Shown here: in pieces, positions 25,977 through 36,837 of the stretch
Numbering within the stretch: the stretch's first letter is position 1
How the letters are laid out: every line of letters begins with the position of its first letter
NCBI RefSeq assembly: GCF_000719285.1
Contig: NZ_JOFS01000046.1
Coordinates: 8,666-72,665 of the forward strand
DNA from: Streptomyces bicolor
GTDB lineage: Bacteria; Actinomycetota; Actinomycetes; Streptomycetales; Streptomycetaceae
Length of the DNA: 64,000 nt
Reading direction: 5' to 3'
The notes under the pieces: model-generated
Databases searched by the model: none
Seen by the model: only the letters and a program-made list of their open reading frames with translations
Told to the model about the DNA's origin: nothing
Made by a program: the position numbers and the translations under genes

Positions 25977-27358
25977 CGGGCGGCTCCGTCCGTGGGGTTC
26001 GGTGACACCTGCGAACTCGGCGCACTCGGCGACCGAGTCGATCTCCTCGACACCGGTGACTTGGGCGATCGGGTCGGCTCCGGAGATCCCGGCGATCGGG
26101 CCGGCTCCGGAGAACCCGGCGATCGCGTCGCTTCCGGCGGCTTCACCGGCAGCGCGGCCGCGACCACGAAGCGGTCACCGTCCTGCCACCACGTCAGCTC
26201 ACCACCGGCCGCCCCCAGCCGCTCGGCGAGGGTGCGCAGTCCCGTGCCGTCGAGGCCGGCGGGATGCTCCTGGGCACCGTCATTGCTCACCCGCAGGCGG
26301 GCGGAACCGTCCGCGATCCGGTAGTCGACCTCGGCGTGCCCGGCCCGGCTGTGCCGGAGCACGTTGGTGGTGGCCTCCCGCATCACCAGACCGAGGAGGT
26401 GCCGGGCGGAGTCGGTGAGGTCGGTGGCCACGGCGGCGGGGTCGAGGTTCATCCTCGCGTCGATACCGGCCGCGGCCAGCACCCGCGTCGCGTTGCCGAT
26501 CTCGTCGTCCAGCGACGTACGACGGTAGCCCTGCACCACGGCCCGCGTGTCGCTCAGGGCATCCGCCGACAGCCGCCGTATCTCCTTCAACTCCGCGGCG
26601 GCGCGGGCCGGGTCGACCTCGACGAGCCGGGCCGCCAACTCGCTCTTCAAAGCGATGACCTGCAGGTGATGGCCCTGGATGTCGTGCAGATCGGCGGCGA
26701 ACCGCAGCCGCTCCTCCCGGACCGCCAGCCCGGCCTCCAGGCGCCTTGCCTCGTCCAGTCGCCGTGCCGTGTCCCAGGCCCACAGCGGGCCGAGCGTCAC
26801 CCAGGCCGTGAAGGCGACCAGCCCGGCCGGGAACAGTGCGGCGTACGCCAACTCCCCGTCCCCCTCGACCAGGCTGACCACGCCCCCGGGCAGCGGCGCG
26901 AGGACCACGGCGCCCGCGATCAGCCCTCGCCTGCGCCGCGGCGGGAGGTATGTGGCGACGATCGCCACGACGACGGCGGGCGCGACCGGCCACAGCCCGT
27001 AGTCACCCAGGGCCAGGGGGAGGGCCGCGAGCACGGCTCCGGCCACGCCGGCGGTGATCAGCAGGCGCACGGGCGGTTCGGAAGGTGCGTCGTCCGGCAC
27101 CGGGAGGAGCGCCAGCCGGCGGCTCAGGAGCACGGCGCTCGCCCACAGCTCGACCGCCAGCGCTACGGTGGTCGGGCCACGTGCCCACAGCGGGACGTCA
27201 CCGTCGAGAACCCAGGCGCCGACGAAGACGGCCAGCGCACACACCGTCATGCCCGGCACGGTCCACCACGTGTAGCGACGGAAGCCCGTCAGCCCCGCCG
27301 CCTGTTGATCGATCGCACCGTCCCCCACCCGGTCATTGTGGCCCAGACCGCATGACAA
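25973..27358 (-). CDS. NarL-type sensor histidine kinase
   Basis: This 461-residue (or 451 from the GTG at 27328) membrane kinase has about five or six hydrophobic segments in the first half, then the HisKA_3 phospho-acceptor block RFAADLHDIQGHHLQVIALK, a dimerisation helix and an HATPase region (MREATTNVLRHSRAGHAEVD, DGTGLRTLAERLGAAGGELT). The C-terminus has an unusual tail of RSPGSPEP repeats. The first start is TTG inside a palindrome, so the GTG 30 bases later may be the real one. It precedes and overlaps the response regulator gene. The signal is not known. Confidence 0.88.
   Translation of the reverse strand: MSCGLGHNDRVGDGAIDQQAAGLTGFRRYTWWTVPGMTVCALAVFVGAWVLDGDVPLWARGPTTVALAVELWASAVLLSRRLALLPVPDDAPSEPPVRLLITAGVAGAVLAALPLALGDYGLWPVAPAVVVAIVATYLPPRRRRGLIAGAVVLAPLPGGVVSLVEGDGELAYAALFPAGLVAFTAWVTLGPLWAWDTARRLDEARRLEAGLAVREERLRFAADLHDIQGHHLQVIALKSELAARLVEVDPARAAAELKEIRRLSADALSDTRAVVQGYRRTSLDDEIGNATRVLAAAGIDARMNLDPAAVATDLTDSARHLLGLVMREATTNVLRHSRAGHAEVDYRIADGSARLRVSNDGAQEHPAGLDGTGLRTLAERLGAAGGELTWWQDGDRFVVAAALPVKPPEATRSPGSPEPARSPGSPEPTRSPKSPVSRRSTRSPSAPSSQVSPNPTDGAAR
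26064..26117. repeat. 27-bp tandem repeat encoding the kinase tail
   Basis: Two 27-base units (26064-26090, 26091-26117) differ at two positions, with a decayed third unit behind. They encode RSPGSPEPA/T repeats in the last 50 residues of the histidine kinase. The length of 27 keeps the frame, so copy number can change without breaking the gene. Confidence 0.7.
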
Positions 27359-27367
27359 ATGTCATGC
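27350..27367. promoter_or_regulatory. Perfect palindrome at the two-component system promoter
   Basis: GCATGACAAATGTCATGC has two 8-base arms and a 2-base centre. This is the usual layout for a dimeric NarL-type regulator. It lies between the kinase gene (minus) and the membrane protein gene (plus), so the regulator could control both. Confidence 0.6.
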
Positions 27368-27486
27368 GCGGACGTGACAACTCCACGCGTGCGCATGGGG
27401 ATTCGGCACTTCTGGCGGACTCGCCGAAGGAGCAGGCTGAAGGCGTCCGACAGATACCCCAGCCAGGTACCCGATGGAGGGTTCCC

Positions 27487-28077
27487 ATGTCCACCCCTGC
27501 CCCGCACGCGACGGCGGACCGACCGCACCCGGCCACGATGCTCAAGCGGCGCTGGCCCACCGCACTGGCCGTCGCGTTCGTCGCCCTCACCACGCTCGCG
27601 TCCGGCTCGCAGGACCTGGCAGACGCCGTCGGCGGCTTCGCCGAGACCCTGCCGCTGCTGCCCCTGATCTACGTGGTCGTCCACCAGATCGGAAAGCCGC
27701 GGGCCACCTGGCCGGTGCTCGGAGCAGGGGTGGTCGTCGTGTTCGCCCTTCCCCTCCAGGACCTGGTCGCCCCGTCGACGGTCCTCGTCGCCCTCGCCGC
27801 GGCCGTCCTTGCCTGGGGCGCCGCTTTCGGTACCCCGCACGGGCGGGCCACGTTCGGCGCCCAGGCCGTCGGCGCGCTCGTCTTCTGCGGGCTCGCCCTG
27901 GCCGGGCTGGCGGTGGATCCGGACCTGGGCCGCTATCTGGTGGCGGCCGGCTGGTTCTTCCACGGGGTCTGGGACTTCGCGCACCTGCGGCTCGACAAGG
28001 TCGTCTCCCGTACGTTCGCCGAGTGGTGCGGTGTCATCGACGTACTCGTCGCCGTCCAACTGCTGTTTCTGGTCTAG
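27487..28077 (+). CDS. Integral membrane protein of unknown function, 196 residues
   Basis: The protein has about six hydrophobic segments (for example LLPLIYVVVHQIG, WPVLGAGVVVVFALPLQDLV, AQAVGALVFCGLALAGLAVD) and ends in WCGVIDVLVAVQLLFLV. I recognise no named domain. The ATG at 27487 is preceded by GGAGGG, and the open frame upstream crosses the regulatory region and is not used. Its position opposite the two-component operon with a shared palindrome suggests that it is regulated by that system, perhaps as the membrane effector. Confidence 0.7.
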   Translation: MSTPAPHATADRPHPATMLKRRWPTALAVAFVALTTLASGSQDLADAVGGFAETLPLLPLIYVVVHQIGKPRATWPVLGAGVVVVFALPLQDLVAPSTVLVALAAAVLAWGAAFGTPHGRATFGAQAVGALVFCGLALAGLAVDPDLGRYLVAAGWFFHGVWDFAHLRLDKVVSRTFAEWCGVIDVLVAVQLLFLV

Positions 28078-28104
28078 CCGACGCGAAGAACGGCCGAGAA
28101 ACGC

Positions 28105-28136
28105 CGGGGCGGGGCTCGTAACAGGGCTTCGCCCCG
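28105..28136 (+). terminator. Possible hairpin terminator after the membrane protein gene
   Basis: CGGGGCG (28105-28111) pairs with CGCCCCG (28130-28136) around an 18-base loop, 27 bases after the stop codon. There is no T-run, as is common in Streptomyces. Support is modest. Confidence 0.35.
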
Positions 28137-28197
28137 TACGTTTGCCACCAGTGGTCTCTCCTGTCCGGCCCGTCAACTCCGCGCACCGGGAGCATCC

Positions 28198-31100
28198 TTG
28201 GACCCCGCAGCCACCTCAGACGCCCCCCACCTCGGCCCGCTCTCCCGCCGCAGATTCCTCCAGGCCACCGCGACCGCCACCGTCACCGCGACGGCGCTCA
28301 CCTCGGCCGGTACGCCGCTCGAGGCCGCCGCCTCCGGTACGACCACGCTCTCCTTCACCGCCGCCACGGGTGGCTCCGCGACTCTCGCCCCGTCCGGTGA
28401 CCGGCTGGTCGCCGAGGTCCAGAACGTGCTCTGGTCCATCCCGCGCGAAGGCGGCACCGCCGTCCCGCTCACCCCGCCCGGCCTCGAACCCACCCGCCCC
28501 CAGTTCGCGCCCGACGGCAGCCGGCTCGTCGTCTGTGCCTACCGCGGCGGAGGCTTCCACCTGTGGACCCTGCGACCCGACGGCACCGGATTGCGCCAAC
28601 TCACCGACGGACCGTGGGACGACCGGGGCCCGGCCTGGTCACCGGACGGCACGCGGGTCGCGTTCGCCTCCGAGCGCGGTGGCGACACCGTGACCGGCGC
28701 CCCGTACCGCATCTGGGTCGTGGACGTGCGCACCGGCGCGCTGACCCGGCTCACCGGGCGCCCCGGGCAGCAGGGCCCCGGGCAGGACGCCCGCTGGGAG
28801 GACTTCGACCCGGCATGGTCGCCCGACGGGGAGCGCGTGCTGTTCGTGCGCGCCGCCGTCACCGCGACCGGATCCCTGCGCGCGACCACCGTCGCGTCGG
28901 TGCCCGCCGACGGCTCGGGCCCGGTCACCACCGAGCACACCGACGCCTCCGGCGCCCAGCTCATGACCCCCGCCGTCTCGCCCGCCGGCCGCCTCGCCTA
29001 CCTGCGCACCACGCCCTCGCCCGCCGCCTCCTGCACCCTCGTCGTGGACGGCAGCCCGGTCACCGTCGGCGGCGACCTCCTGCCCGCACCGCCCCGCTGG
29101 ACGGACGGCGAGCGCCTGCTGCTCACGGTCGACGGACACTTCCGGCTGGTCGACCCCGACGCGCCGGGCAGCGGCGAGGAGATCCCGTTCACGGCCGCAC
29201 TGCCCGTGCACCGCCCCCGCTACCGCGGCAAGGCCTACGACTTCGAGGGCGCCGGCACCCGCCCCGTCCGCGCCGTGCACCTGCCCGCCCTGTCACCGGA
29301 CGGCCGCAGCGTGGCCTTCGCCGCGCTCAACGCGCTGTGGATCGGCGGCACTTCGGGCGGCCGCGCACCGCGCAAGGTCCTCCAAGTCCCCGCCACCCGC
29401 TATGTACTGGCGCCGGCGTGGACGCCCGACGGCACGGCGCTGGTGTACGCCGACGACCGTGCCGGACTGTTCGCCGTACGGCGCCGTGACCTCGGTTCCG
29501 GCGAGGAGACCGTGCTCGCCGAGGGCGGCCGCGTCTTTCCCGCGCTCTCGCCCGACGGGACGCGGCTGGCCTGCCTCGACATGTCCGGCAACCTCGTGGT
29601 GCGCGACCTGCCCGACGGCGGCGAACAGGTCCTGGCGGCGCCGCTCGGCGCGGGCGGGCAGCCGGGCCGGCCCAGCTGGTCGCCCGACGGCCGCTATGTG
29701 GCGCTGTGCGACCGCAACCGCCTCAACCAGCGTTTCCGCGAGGGCTACAACCTCATCCGCGTCGTCGACACGACCACCGGAGCCGCCACGCTGCACGCCC
29801 TCGCCCCGCACACCTCGCTCTCCGACCGCTACGACTCCGGACCCGTCTGGTCCCCGGACGGCCGCTGGATGGCCGTGGTCGCGGAGTCGGCGCTGTGGCT
29901 GCTGCCGGTACGGCCCGACGGCACCCCGGACGGCGACCCGCGTCGCCTCACCACCGAACCCGCCGACCACCCGTCCTGGTCCGCCGACGCCCGCACCCTG
30001 CTCTACCTCTCCGCGGGCACCCTGCGCCTGATCGACATCGGCAGCGGCCGGACCCGCACCGTCCGCGTCCCGCTCGACCACCGCAGACCGCGCCCGGCCG
30101 ACACCGTCGTGCACGCGGGCCGCTTCTGGGACGGCACCGGCTCGGACGTCCGTGAGGACATCGACGTCGTGATCCGCGACGGCCGTATCGCGGAGGTCTC
30201 CCCGCACCGCACCGGCCGCAGCGCCGCGCGTCACGTCGACGCGAGCGATCGCACGGTGATCCCGGGCCTGTGGGACGCGCACACCCACCCCTGGCAGACC
30301 ACGTACGGCGGCCGCCAGACCGCGCTCCAACTCGCGTACGGCATCACGACCGCCGTCTCGCTGGGCGGCTTCGCCTACGAACAGGCCCGCATCCGGGAGG
30401 CGGTCGCCGCCGGCGCCCTCGCCGGACCCCGGCTGCTGACCACCGGCGAACTGCTCGACGGGGCACGGGTCGCCTACAGCATGGGCCGCGCCCACCGCAC
30501 CCCCGAGGGACTGCGCCGTTCGCTGGCGCGCGCGGAGGCACTCGACTGGGACTTCGTGAAGACGTACGTACGCGCCCCGGGCTGGGTGATGAAGGAGGCA
30601 GCCGAGTTCGGGCACGGCCGGCTCGGGGTGCGCAGCGGCGGCCATCTGTGCACCCCGGGTGTGCAGCTGGGCCAGGACCTGACGACACACCTGCAGGCCA
30701 CCCAGCGGCTGGAGTTCGGGCACGCGACCTCCGCCACGGGACGCTCCTACCAGGACGTCGAGGAGATCTACACGCGCGCCGGCTTCCACCTCGTCGCCAC
30801 CCCGTTCACCGCGCTCGCCCTGCTCGGCGCCGACCCCGCGCTCGCGGACGACCGGCGAGTCACCGCGCTCATGCCACCGTGGGACACCGCGCTCGTCCGC
30901 GAGCAGGCCGGACAGCCGCCCACCGACGCCCAACTGGGCACGCTGGCACGGGAGATGGAGGTCTACCGGCGGATCCTCGCGGGCGGCGGCCTGGTCGCCC
31001 TCGGCACGGACCAGCCGATCGTCCCGGTCGGCCTGCACCTGCACCTGGCCCTGCGTGCCCTGCACCGCGCCGGCCTGTCACCCGCCGAGGCGCTGCGCAC

Positions 31101-31389
31101 CGCCACGCTGCTGCCCGCGCGCGTCTTCGGCGCCGACGCCGACCTGGGCACGGCGCAGGAGGGCAAGCTCGCCGATCTCACGGTCGTGGACGGCGATCCC
31201 TTCACCGATTTCGGCACGCTGATCCGTACGGCGGCGGTCCTGCGCGGCGGCGTCCTGTTCGAACAGGCCGACCTGGTCGACTCCTTCGACACCGCCGTCG
31301 CCTTCGACACCGGCACCGAGCGGCGGGCGGACCAGGAGTGGCTGGAGGTGAGTCGCCGTATGCGCCGTGAGGGCTGCTGTGACCAGTGA
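28198..31389 (+). CDS. Tat-exported beta-propeller-amidohydrolase fusion, 1063 residues
   Basis: The TTG start, just behind CCGGGAG, yields a Tat signal SRRRFLQ followed by an Ala/Thr-rich hydrophobic stretch. Residues about 50-620 hold repeated TolB/PD40-type blades (RPQFAPDGSRLVV-like, AWSPDGTRVAFASE, VWSPDGRWMAVV). Residues about 635-1063 are an amidohydrolase of the imidazolonepropionase type: VIPGLWDAHTHPW with the HxH metal ligands, GITTAVSLGGFAYEQA, FGHATSATGR and VALGTDQPIVPVG. Family members hydrolyse cyclic amides or peptides outside the cell. The propeller may guide substrate. It stands alone. Confidence 0.85.
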   Translation: MDPAATSDAPHLGPLSRRRFLQATATATVTATALTSAGTPLEAAASGTTTLSFTAATGGSATLAPSGDRLVAEVQNVLWSIPREGGTAVPLTPPGLEPTRPQFAPDGSRLVVCAYRGGGFHLWTLRPDGTGLRQLTDGPWDDRGPAWSPDGTRVAFASERGGDTVTGAPYRIWVVDVRTGALTRLTGRPGQQGPGQDARWEDFDPAWSPDGERVLFVRAAVTATGSLRATTVASVPADGSGPVTTEHTDASGAQLMTPAVSPAGRLAYLRTTPSPAASCTLVVDGSPVTVGGDLLPAPPRWTDGERLLLTVDGHFRLVDPDAPGSGEEIPFTAALPVHRPRYRGKAYDFEGAGTRPVRAVHLPALSPDGRSVAFAALNALWIGGTSGGRAPRKVLQVPATRYVLAPAWTPDGTALVYADDRAGLFAVRRRDLGSGEETVLAEGGRVFPALSPDGTRLACLDMSGNLVVRDLPDGGEQVLAAPLGAGGQPGRPSWSPDGRYVALCDRNRLNQRFREGYNLIRVVDTTTGAATLHALAPHTSLSDRYDSGPVWSPDGRWMAVVAESALWLLPVRPDGTPDGDPRRLTTEPADHPSWSADARTLLYLSAGTLRLIDIGSGRTRTVRVPLDHRRPRPADTVVHAGRFWDGTGSDVREDIDVVIRDGRIAEVSPHRTGRSAARHVDASDRTVIPGLWDAHTHPWQTTYGGRQTALQLAYGITTAVSLGGFAYEQARIREAVAAGALAGPRLLTTGELLDGARVAYSMGRAHRTPEGLRRSLARAEALDWDFVKTYVRAPGWVMKEAAEFGHGRLGVRSGGHLCTPGVQLGQDLTTHLQATQRLEFGHATSATGRSYQDVEEIYTRAGFHLVATPFTALALLGADPALADDRRVTALMPPWDTALVREQAGQPPTDAQLGTLAREMEVYRRILAGGGLVALGTDQPIVPVGLHLHLALRALHRAGLSPAEALRTATLLPARVFGADADLGTAQEGKLADLTVVDGDPFTDFGTLIRTAAVLRGGVLFEQADLVDSFDTAVAFDTGTERRADQEWLEVSRRMRREGCCDQ

Positions 31390-31562
31390 GCCGGTCATGG
31401 TCCACACACACTTCCTGGGACATCTGCGCAAGAGCATCACATCGAATGCACACAGCCTTGCCAAAGCCTCGTTAGCGTTACTGGCCGTTCGACCCTTTAT
31501 ACGATTGTGACCAGGCCGCGGCCCCACGGGCCGATGGCGCAGTCAACCCAGAAAGACCGCAG

Positions 31563-32435
31563 ATGGACTACTGCTCCTCGTGCCGTCGGCATCTCAACGG
31601 GGCCCTCGTGTGCCCCGGGTGCGGCGCCTACGCCCCGGACATCGCTCCCTCCGCGGTCGCGGATCCCGCCGTGCCGGCGGTGCCCGGCGCGGCCGCCACC
31701 GGAACGGCGGTGTGGGACACACCTGCCGACGACACCTGGCACGACGGCTACTTCCGGGACGAGGCGGCGCCCGTCGTCCCGCCTGCCGACGTGACGGGCG
31801 CGGACGGCATACCCGCCGACGCGGCGGGCGTGGAAGGCATCGTGCCCGCCGCCCCGGAGGGCCGGGCGGCGCGGCGGCGCCAGCGAGCCCGCTGGAAGAA
31901 GAACCAGCGCCGGGCCGTCGTCGCGACCGCGGTCGCGCTGGTCGGCGGCGGCCTGACGGTCTCGGCGATGAACCGGGGAACCGTCGACAAGGCCCAGGCG
32001 GCCACGGCGCCGGAGAACCCGAACACGGCGACCGTGGAGGAGCAGGGATCGGAATTCACCCGTCCGGTGTTCACTCCGCCGGACACCCGCGAGGCCCGGC
32101 GCACGGTCACGCCCGGTTCGAAGGCGACCCCGACCAACGCCGCGCGCGAGCCCATCACCACACCGCGTACCACCCGTCAGTTCACCCGACCGGACGTCGC
32201 CGCCACCCCGACTCCCACGGCGCCCGCGGTCCCGCAGACGCAGACCGTCTCCCCGGACACCGGAGGAGCGAACTCCGGCGACAGCGGTGGCACGGCGGCC
32301 GAGGAGCAGCAGACGCCGGCCCCGACGGCGACCGAGAGCTCCGACTCCGGAACCTCCACGTCGCCGACGAGCCCCGCACCGGAGGAGACCTCGCCGGAGC
32401 AGCTCTGCGTGCTCAACCTGGTGTGCCTCGGCTGA
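31563..32435 (+). CDS. SCO2400-like zinc-ribbon membrane protein
   Basis: This 290-residue protein begins [20 protein letters not shown], a CxxC...CxxC zinc ribbon at residues 4-20, as in the Streptomyces SCO2400-type family. A basic stretch ([14 protein letters not shown], about 103-116) leads into one transmembrane helix ([19 protein letters not shown]). The remainder is a Thr/Pro-rich disordered, presumably extracellular tail that ends in [10 protein letters not shown] with two cysteines. Function is unknown. It has no obvious partner; lpdA follows after 175 bases on the same strand. Confidence 0.7.
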   Translation: MDYCSSCRRHLNGALVCPGCGAYAPDIAPSAVADPAVPAVPGAAATGTAVWDTPADDTWHDGYFRDEAAPVVPPADVTGADGIPADAAGVEGIVPAAPEGRAARRRQRARWKKNQRRAVVATAVALVGGGLTVSAMNRGTVDKAQAATAPENPNTATVEEQGSEFTRPVFTPPDTREARRTVTPGSKATPTNAAREPITTPRTTRQFTRPDVAATPTPTAPAVPQTQTVSPDTGGANSGDSGGTAAEEQQTPAPTATESSDSGTSTSPTSPAPEETSPEQLCVLNLVCLG

Positions 32436-32610
32436 CCCCGCCGGGCACCGGCCTGATCGCCGCTGCGCACGCCACCTGAGATCGTCGTCACCCTCCCGCA
32501 TCACCACACGGCCTCGTGGATGCGGTCATGCTGGAAGAAGCCGGAAGCGCCCCCTGGGCGCGGCCGGCACCAGCAGAGCAGGACGTCGCCCTCAGGAAGG
32601 AAGACTCTCC

Positions 32611-34023
<1,413 letters not shown>

Positions 34024-34027
34024 CGCT

Positions 34028-34729
34028 TCAGCCGTCGAGCCACCACCGGGCCGCCGCCCAGGCCATGACGTAACCGAAGCTGTTGACCGCCCAGTGCAGG
34101 GCCATCGGTGCCGGCAGGCTGCCGGAGCGGCGGCGCAGCTCGCACAGGACGACCCCGGCGGCGGCCGTGGCGGCGATCGCCAGGGCGACGGTCGGTGCCA
34201 CGCCTGCCGGGCCCTCCCCGAAGACCGAGCCGACGGCGGCGTTGGACCGGTTGAGGCCGCGTGACGGCATCACATGCCACAGCCCGAACAGCAGCGACGA
34301 CACGGCGGTGGCCCACGCCGTTCCGCGCCGACGCCGGATCATGGCCCACAGCACGCCACGGAACGCGGTCTCCTCCAGCAGCACGGTCCCGAACGGCACC
34401 CGCACCAGCGCGACCCACAGCACCTGGCCCACGGACAGGCCCGCCGCCCTGGCGTCCCGGAAGGCCTCGCGGCCGGCGGGAACCGCGAGGAGCAGCAGCA
34501 TGACCAGGAGGACGGATCCCGCCAGCACGGGAGCCCACCGCAGTCCCCGGCGCAGCCCCGCCGCGTCGAGCCCCAGGTCGGCCCGGGTGAGGCCGTCCCA
34601 GCGGGCGATGAGCAGCAGGACTACCGTCGCGGCCACGCAGATGACCACGTACAGGCCGGGGCTCCGCGCGAGCCAGTTGTTCAGCAGGTTCGCGGCGGCG
34701 AGTACGGCGACAGCGCATACGATCGGCAT
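34028..34729 (-). CDS. CPBP-family intramembrane metalloprotease
   Basis: This 233-residue membrane protein carries the Abi/CPBP motifs: EETAFRG (in TVLLEETAFRGVLWAMI), the histidine motif LLFGLWHVMPSRG and the third motif HWAVNSFGYVMAW. It has about six or seven hydrophobic segments. Members process prenylated or other membrane substrates or act in bacteriocin immunity. No substrate is evident here. It converges with lpdA, leaving four bases between the stops. Confidence 0.82.
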   Translation of the reverse strand: MPIVCAVAVLAAANLLNNWLARSPGLYVVICVAATVVLLLIARWDGLTRADLGLDAAGLRRGLRWAPVLAGSVLLVMLLLLAVPAGREAFRDARAAGLSVGQVLWVALVRVPFGTVLLEETAFRGVLWAMIRRRRGTAWATAVSSLLFGLWHVMPSRGLNRSNAAVGSVFGEGPAGVAPTVALAIAATAAAGVVLCELRRRSGSLPAPMALHWAVNSFGYVMAWAAARWWLDG

Positions 34730-34810
34730 CCGGGTTCCAGGATCCCCCGACCCGGTCCCGTCGGCGGCCCTCTCCGGTCCGTCCGCGTGCGTGTCTGCCC
34801 GGCCGCGGCG

Positions 34811-36739
34811 TCAGGCCAGCTTGCGGCAGTACAGCGCGTCGGGGGTCCGGGAGGAGCCCACCCGGCCGGTGTACGCGACGCCGGCCGCGTATTCGTCGTC
34901 GGCGCACTGCCCCTTGTAGTGGCCGTGTGCGAAGTCGCCGCCTTTGGGAGCCGACCCCCGGTTGTCGCCCCGGTCGAACCAGACCGTACGGCCGCTCGTG
35001 CCGAGTCTTCCGGGCGGTGCGGTCGCGCACAGCGCGGCGGAGACGGCGGAGCCGCGGACGCTGTATCCGATGAGGAACCGGCCGTCGGGGCACTGGAGTT
35101 TGGTGTAGCCCGACGCCCAGTCGCGCCCCGGCGCGACATACCGCTCGTCCGCGACGACCTCGTGCCCGCCGGCCGGGTCCCACAGAGGGCCCGCGGTCAC
35201 GTCCGAGCACAGGCCCCGGTTGCCGGTGTGGCTCAGGCCCAGCAGCCGCTGTCCGTCGGGGCAGACGGCCTTGCGGGCGCCGGAGTCCCAGTCGGGCAGG
35301 GCCCGCATCCGCCGTGACTGGACGAAGTCGCCGTGGTCGGGGCTGAGCATGGACCAGTCGGCGACCGCTGCCACCGGCCCGCTGCGGCCACCGGCCTCGA
35401 TGAGCCGGGTCCAGGCGGCGGCCCGCCAGTCGTCGCCGTCGTAGAGGCCCATACGGTGGCCCCCGGCGTCCCAGTGCAGCAGGGCCCAGCCGTTGCCCTT
35501 GCGGTCCTCGTGCCAGCCGACGAGCGGCCAGTACGCGAAGTCGGCGTCCGTGCGAATCAGATGGTCCACGAAGTTCTCGAACCAGGCGCGCTGCCTGACG
35601 CCCGTCTCGTCCCGGCCGCCGACGCCGAACTCGCTGATCCAGACGGGGGCGGTGAAGTGCCGGTCCGCCTCGCCGGTGACGAAGAAGGCCTGGCGGTTCA
35701 GCACGGCGATCAGCTCGGTGGGGCTCAGGTCCCGGTAGCGGGGATCGCTGGTCTCGCCGGTTCCGGTGGCGCCGCTGTGGTTCGGGCCGGTGTAGTCGTA
35801 GAAGTGGGCGGAGTACACGAGCTTGGCCGAGTCGACGAGCGTATGGGAAAGGCGGCGGGCGGGCTCCAGGGTGGGGCGTTCGTGGGCGAAGCCGTCGACG
35901 GGGATGCCGGTCCAGTTGATGCCCTCGACGATGATCAGCAGATCTTGGTTGGCCTCGGTCAGGATGCGGTCGCCGACGCGCTGCGAGGCCGCGAACCAGT
36001 CGTGGTCGTCACCGAGGCCCCAGTTGGGGTCGTCCCAGACGTTGCGGCGGACCTCGTTGTAGAGGTCGGCGCCCACGACCCGCTTGTTGTCCTGGTAGCG
36101 GCGGGCCATGAACAACCAGTCGTTCTCCCAGGCCTCGGCGGACCGGCTCGCGTTCCAGCGCTCGTTGCCGTCGACCCCGCAGCACCAACGGGTCGTGTTC
36201 GTGTGGTTGTTGAGGATCACCGCGAGACCGGCGGCGGTGAGCTCGCCCACCACGGCGTCGTACACCTGCAGCGGGGTCCTGCCGCGCAGGGCGGGATTGG
36301 CGGCGACGGCGTCGTCCGTGACCGGACGGCTGTCGTGGATCATCTCGTTGGAGAAGGGCAGCCGGACGCTGTTGATCCCGATCTCACGGAACCCGGCGAT
36401 GATCTCGGCCACGGGGGCGCGGTCCAGGCCGAGCGGTATCCGCCCGGAGTTCTCGCCGGCGTGGTGGTTGGCGTCGTCCTCCGGATCGCCGGAGCCGTTC
36501 CAGGTGCCGCTGGCTCCGTGCCAGTTGCCGGAGCGCAGCTTGAAGCGGTCGCCGTCGGCGTCGACGATCCAGCGGCCGCGGGTGCTGAGGGGTGCTGTCC
36601 AGTCGGCCGCGGCGGTCGGGCCGGCGTCCGCGGAAGCGGGCCGCTGCCCGGCCGAGGCCTCGGGAAGGGAGGTCAGGGGGAGCAGGAGGAGTACGGCGGC
36701 GAGTGTGGTCCTCACCCAGGATCCGCGCACGGGCACCAT
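34811..36739 (-). CDS. Secreted GH5-type glycoside hydrolase with Cys-rich repeat tail
   Basis: This 642-residue protein has a Sec signal peptide (LLLLPLTSLPEASA) and a GH5-like catalytic domain. GINSVRLPFSNEMIHDS, the acid/base DLYNEVRR with Glu229, and the nucleophile WISEFGVGG with Glu370 are in the expected order. After residue 450 come three related repeats, each with a CPDG/CADD start, a GYS or GLSHTG core and a closing Cys, resembling a disulfide-stabilised binding module. The substrate is probably a beta-glucan or related polymer. It is divergent from the azlC remnant. Confidence 0.82.
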   Translation of the reverse strand: MVPVRGSWVRTTLAAVLLLLPLTSLPEASAGQRPASADAGPTAAADWTAPLSTRGRWIVDADGDRFKLRSGNWHGASGTWNGSGDPEDDANHHAGENSGRIPLGLDRAPVAEIIAGFREIGINSVRLPFSNEMIHDSRPVTDDAVAANPALRGRTPLQVYDAVVGELTAAGLAVILNNHTNTTRWCCGVDGNERWNASRSAEAWENDWLFMARRYQDNKRVVGADLYNEVRRNVWDDPNWGLGDDHDWFAASQRVGDRILTEANQDLLIIVEGINWTGIPVDGFAHERPTLEPARRLSHTLVDSAKLVYSAHFYDYTGPNHSGATGTGETSDPRYRDLSPTELIAVLNRQAFFVTGEADRHFTAPVWISEFGVGGRDETGVRQRAWFENFVDHLIRTDADFAYWPLVGWHEDRKGNGWALLHWDAGGHRMGLYDGDDWRAAAWTRLIEAGGRSGPVAAVADWSMLSPDHGDFVQSRRMRALPDWDSGARKAVCPDGQRLLGLSHTGNRGLCSDVTAGPLWDPAGGHEVVADERYVAPGRDWASGYTKLQCPDGRFLIGYSVRGSAVSAALCATAPPGRLGTSGRTVWFDRGDNRGSAPKGGDFAHGHYKGQCADDEYAAGVAYTGRVGSSRTPDALYCRKLA

Positions 36740-36837
36740 CCATCCTGACGACGCTTTGTCATGGCGCCGTCATCATGGTCCACGGTGGGGCATTGGTCCA
36801 GTCAAACCTCACACGACGGCCTTGATCGTCCGGCCGG

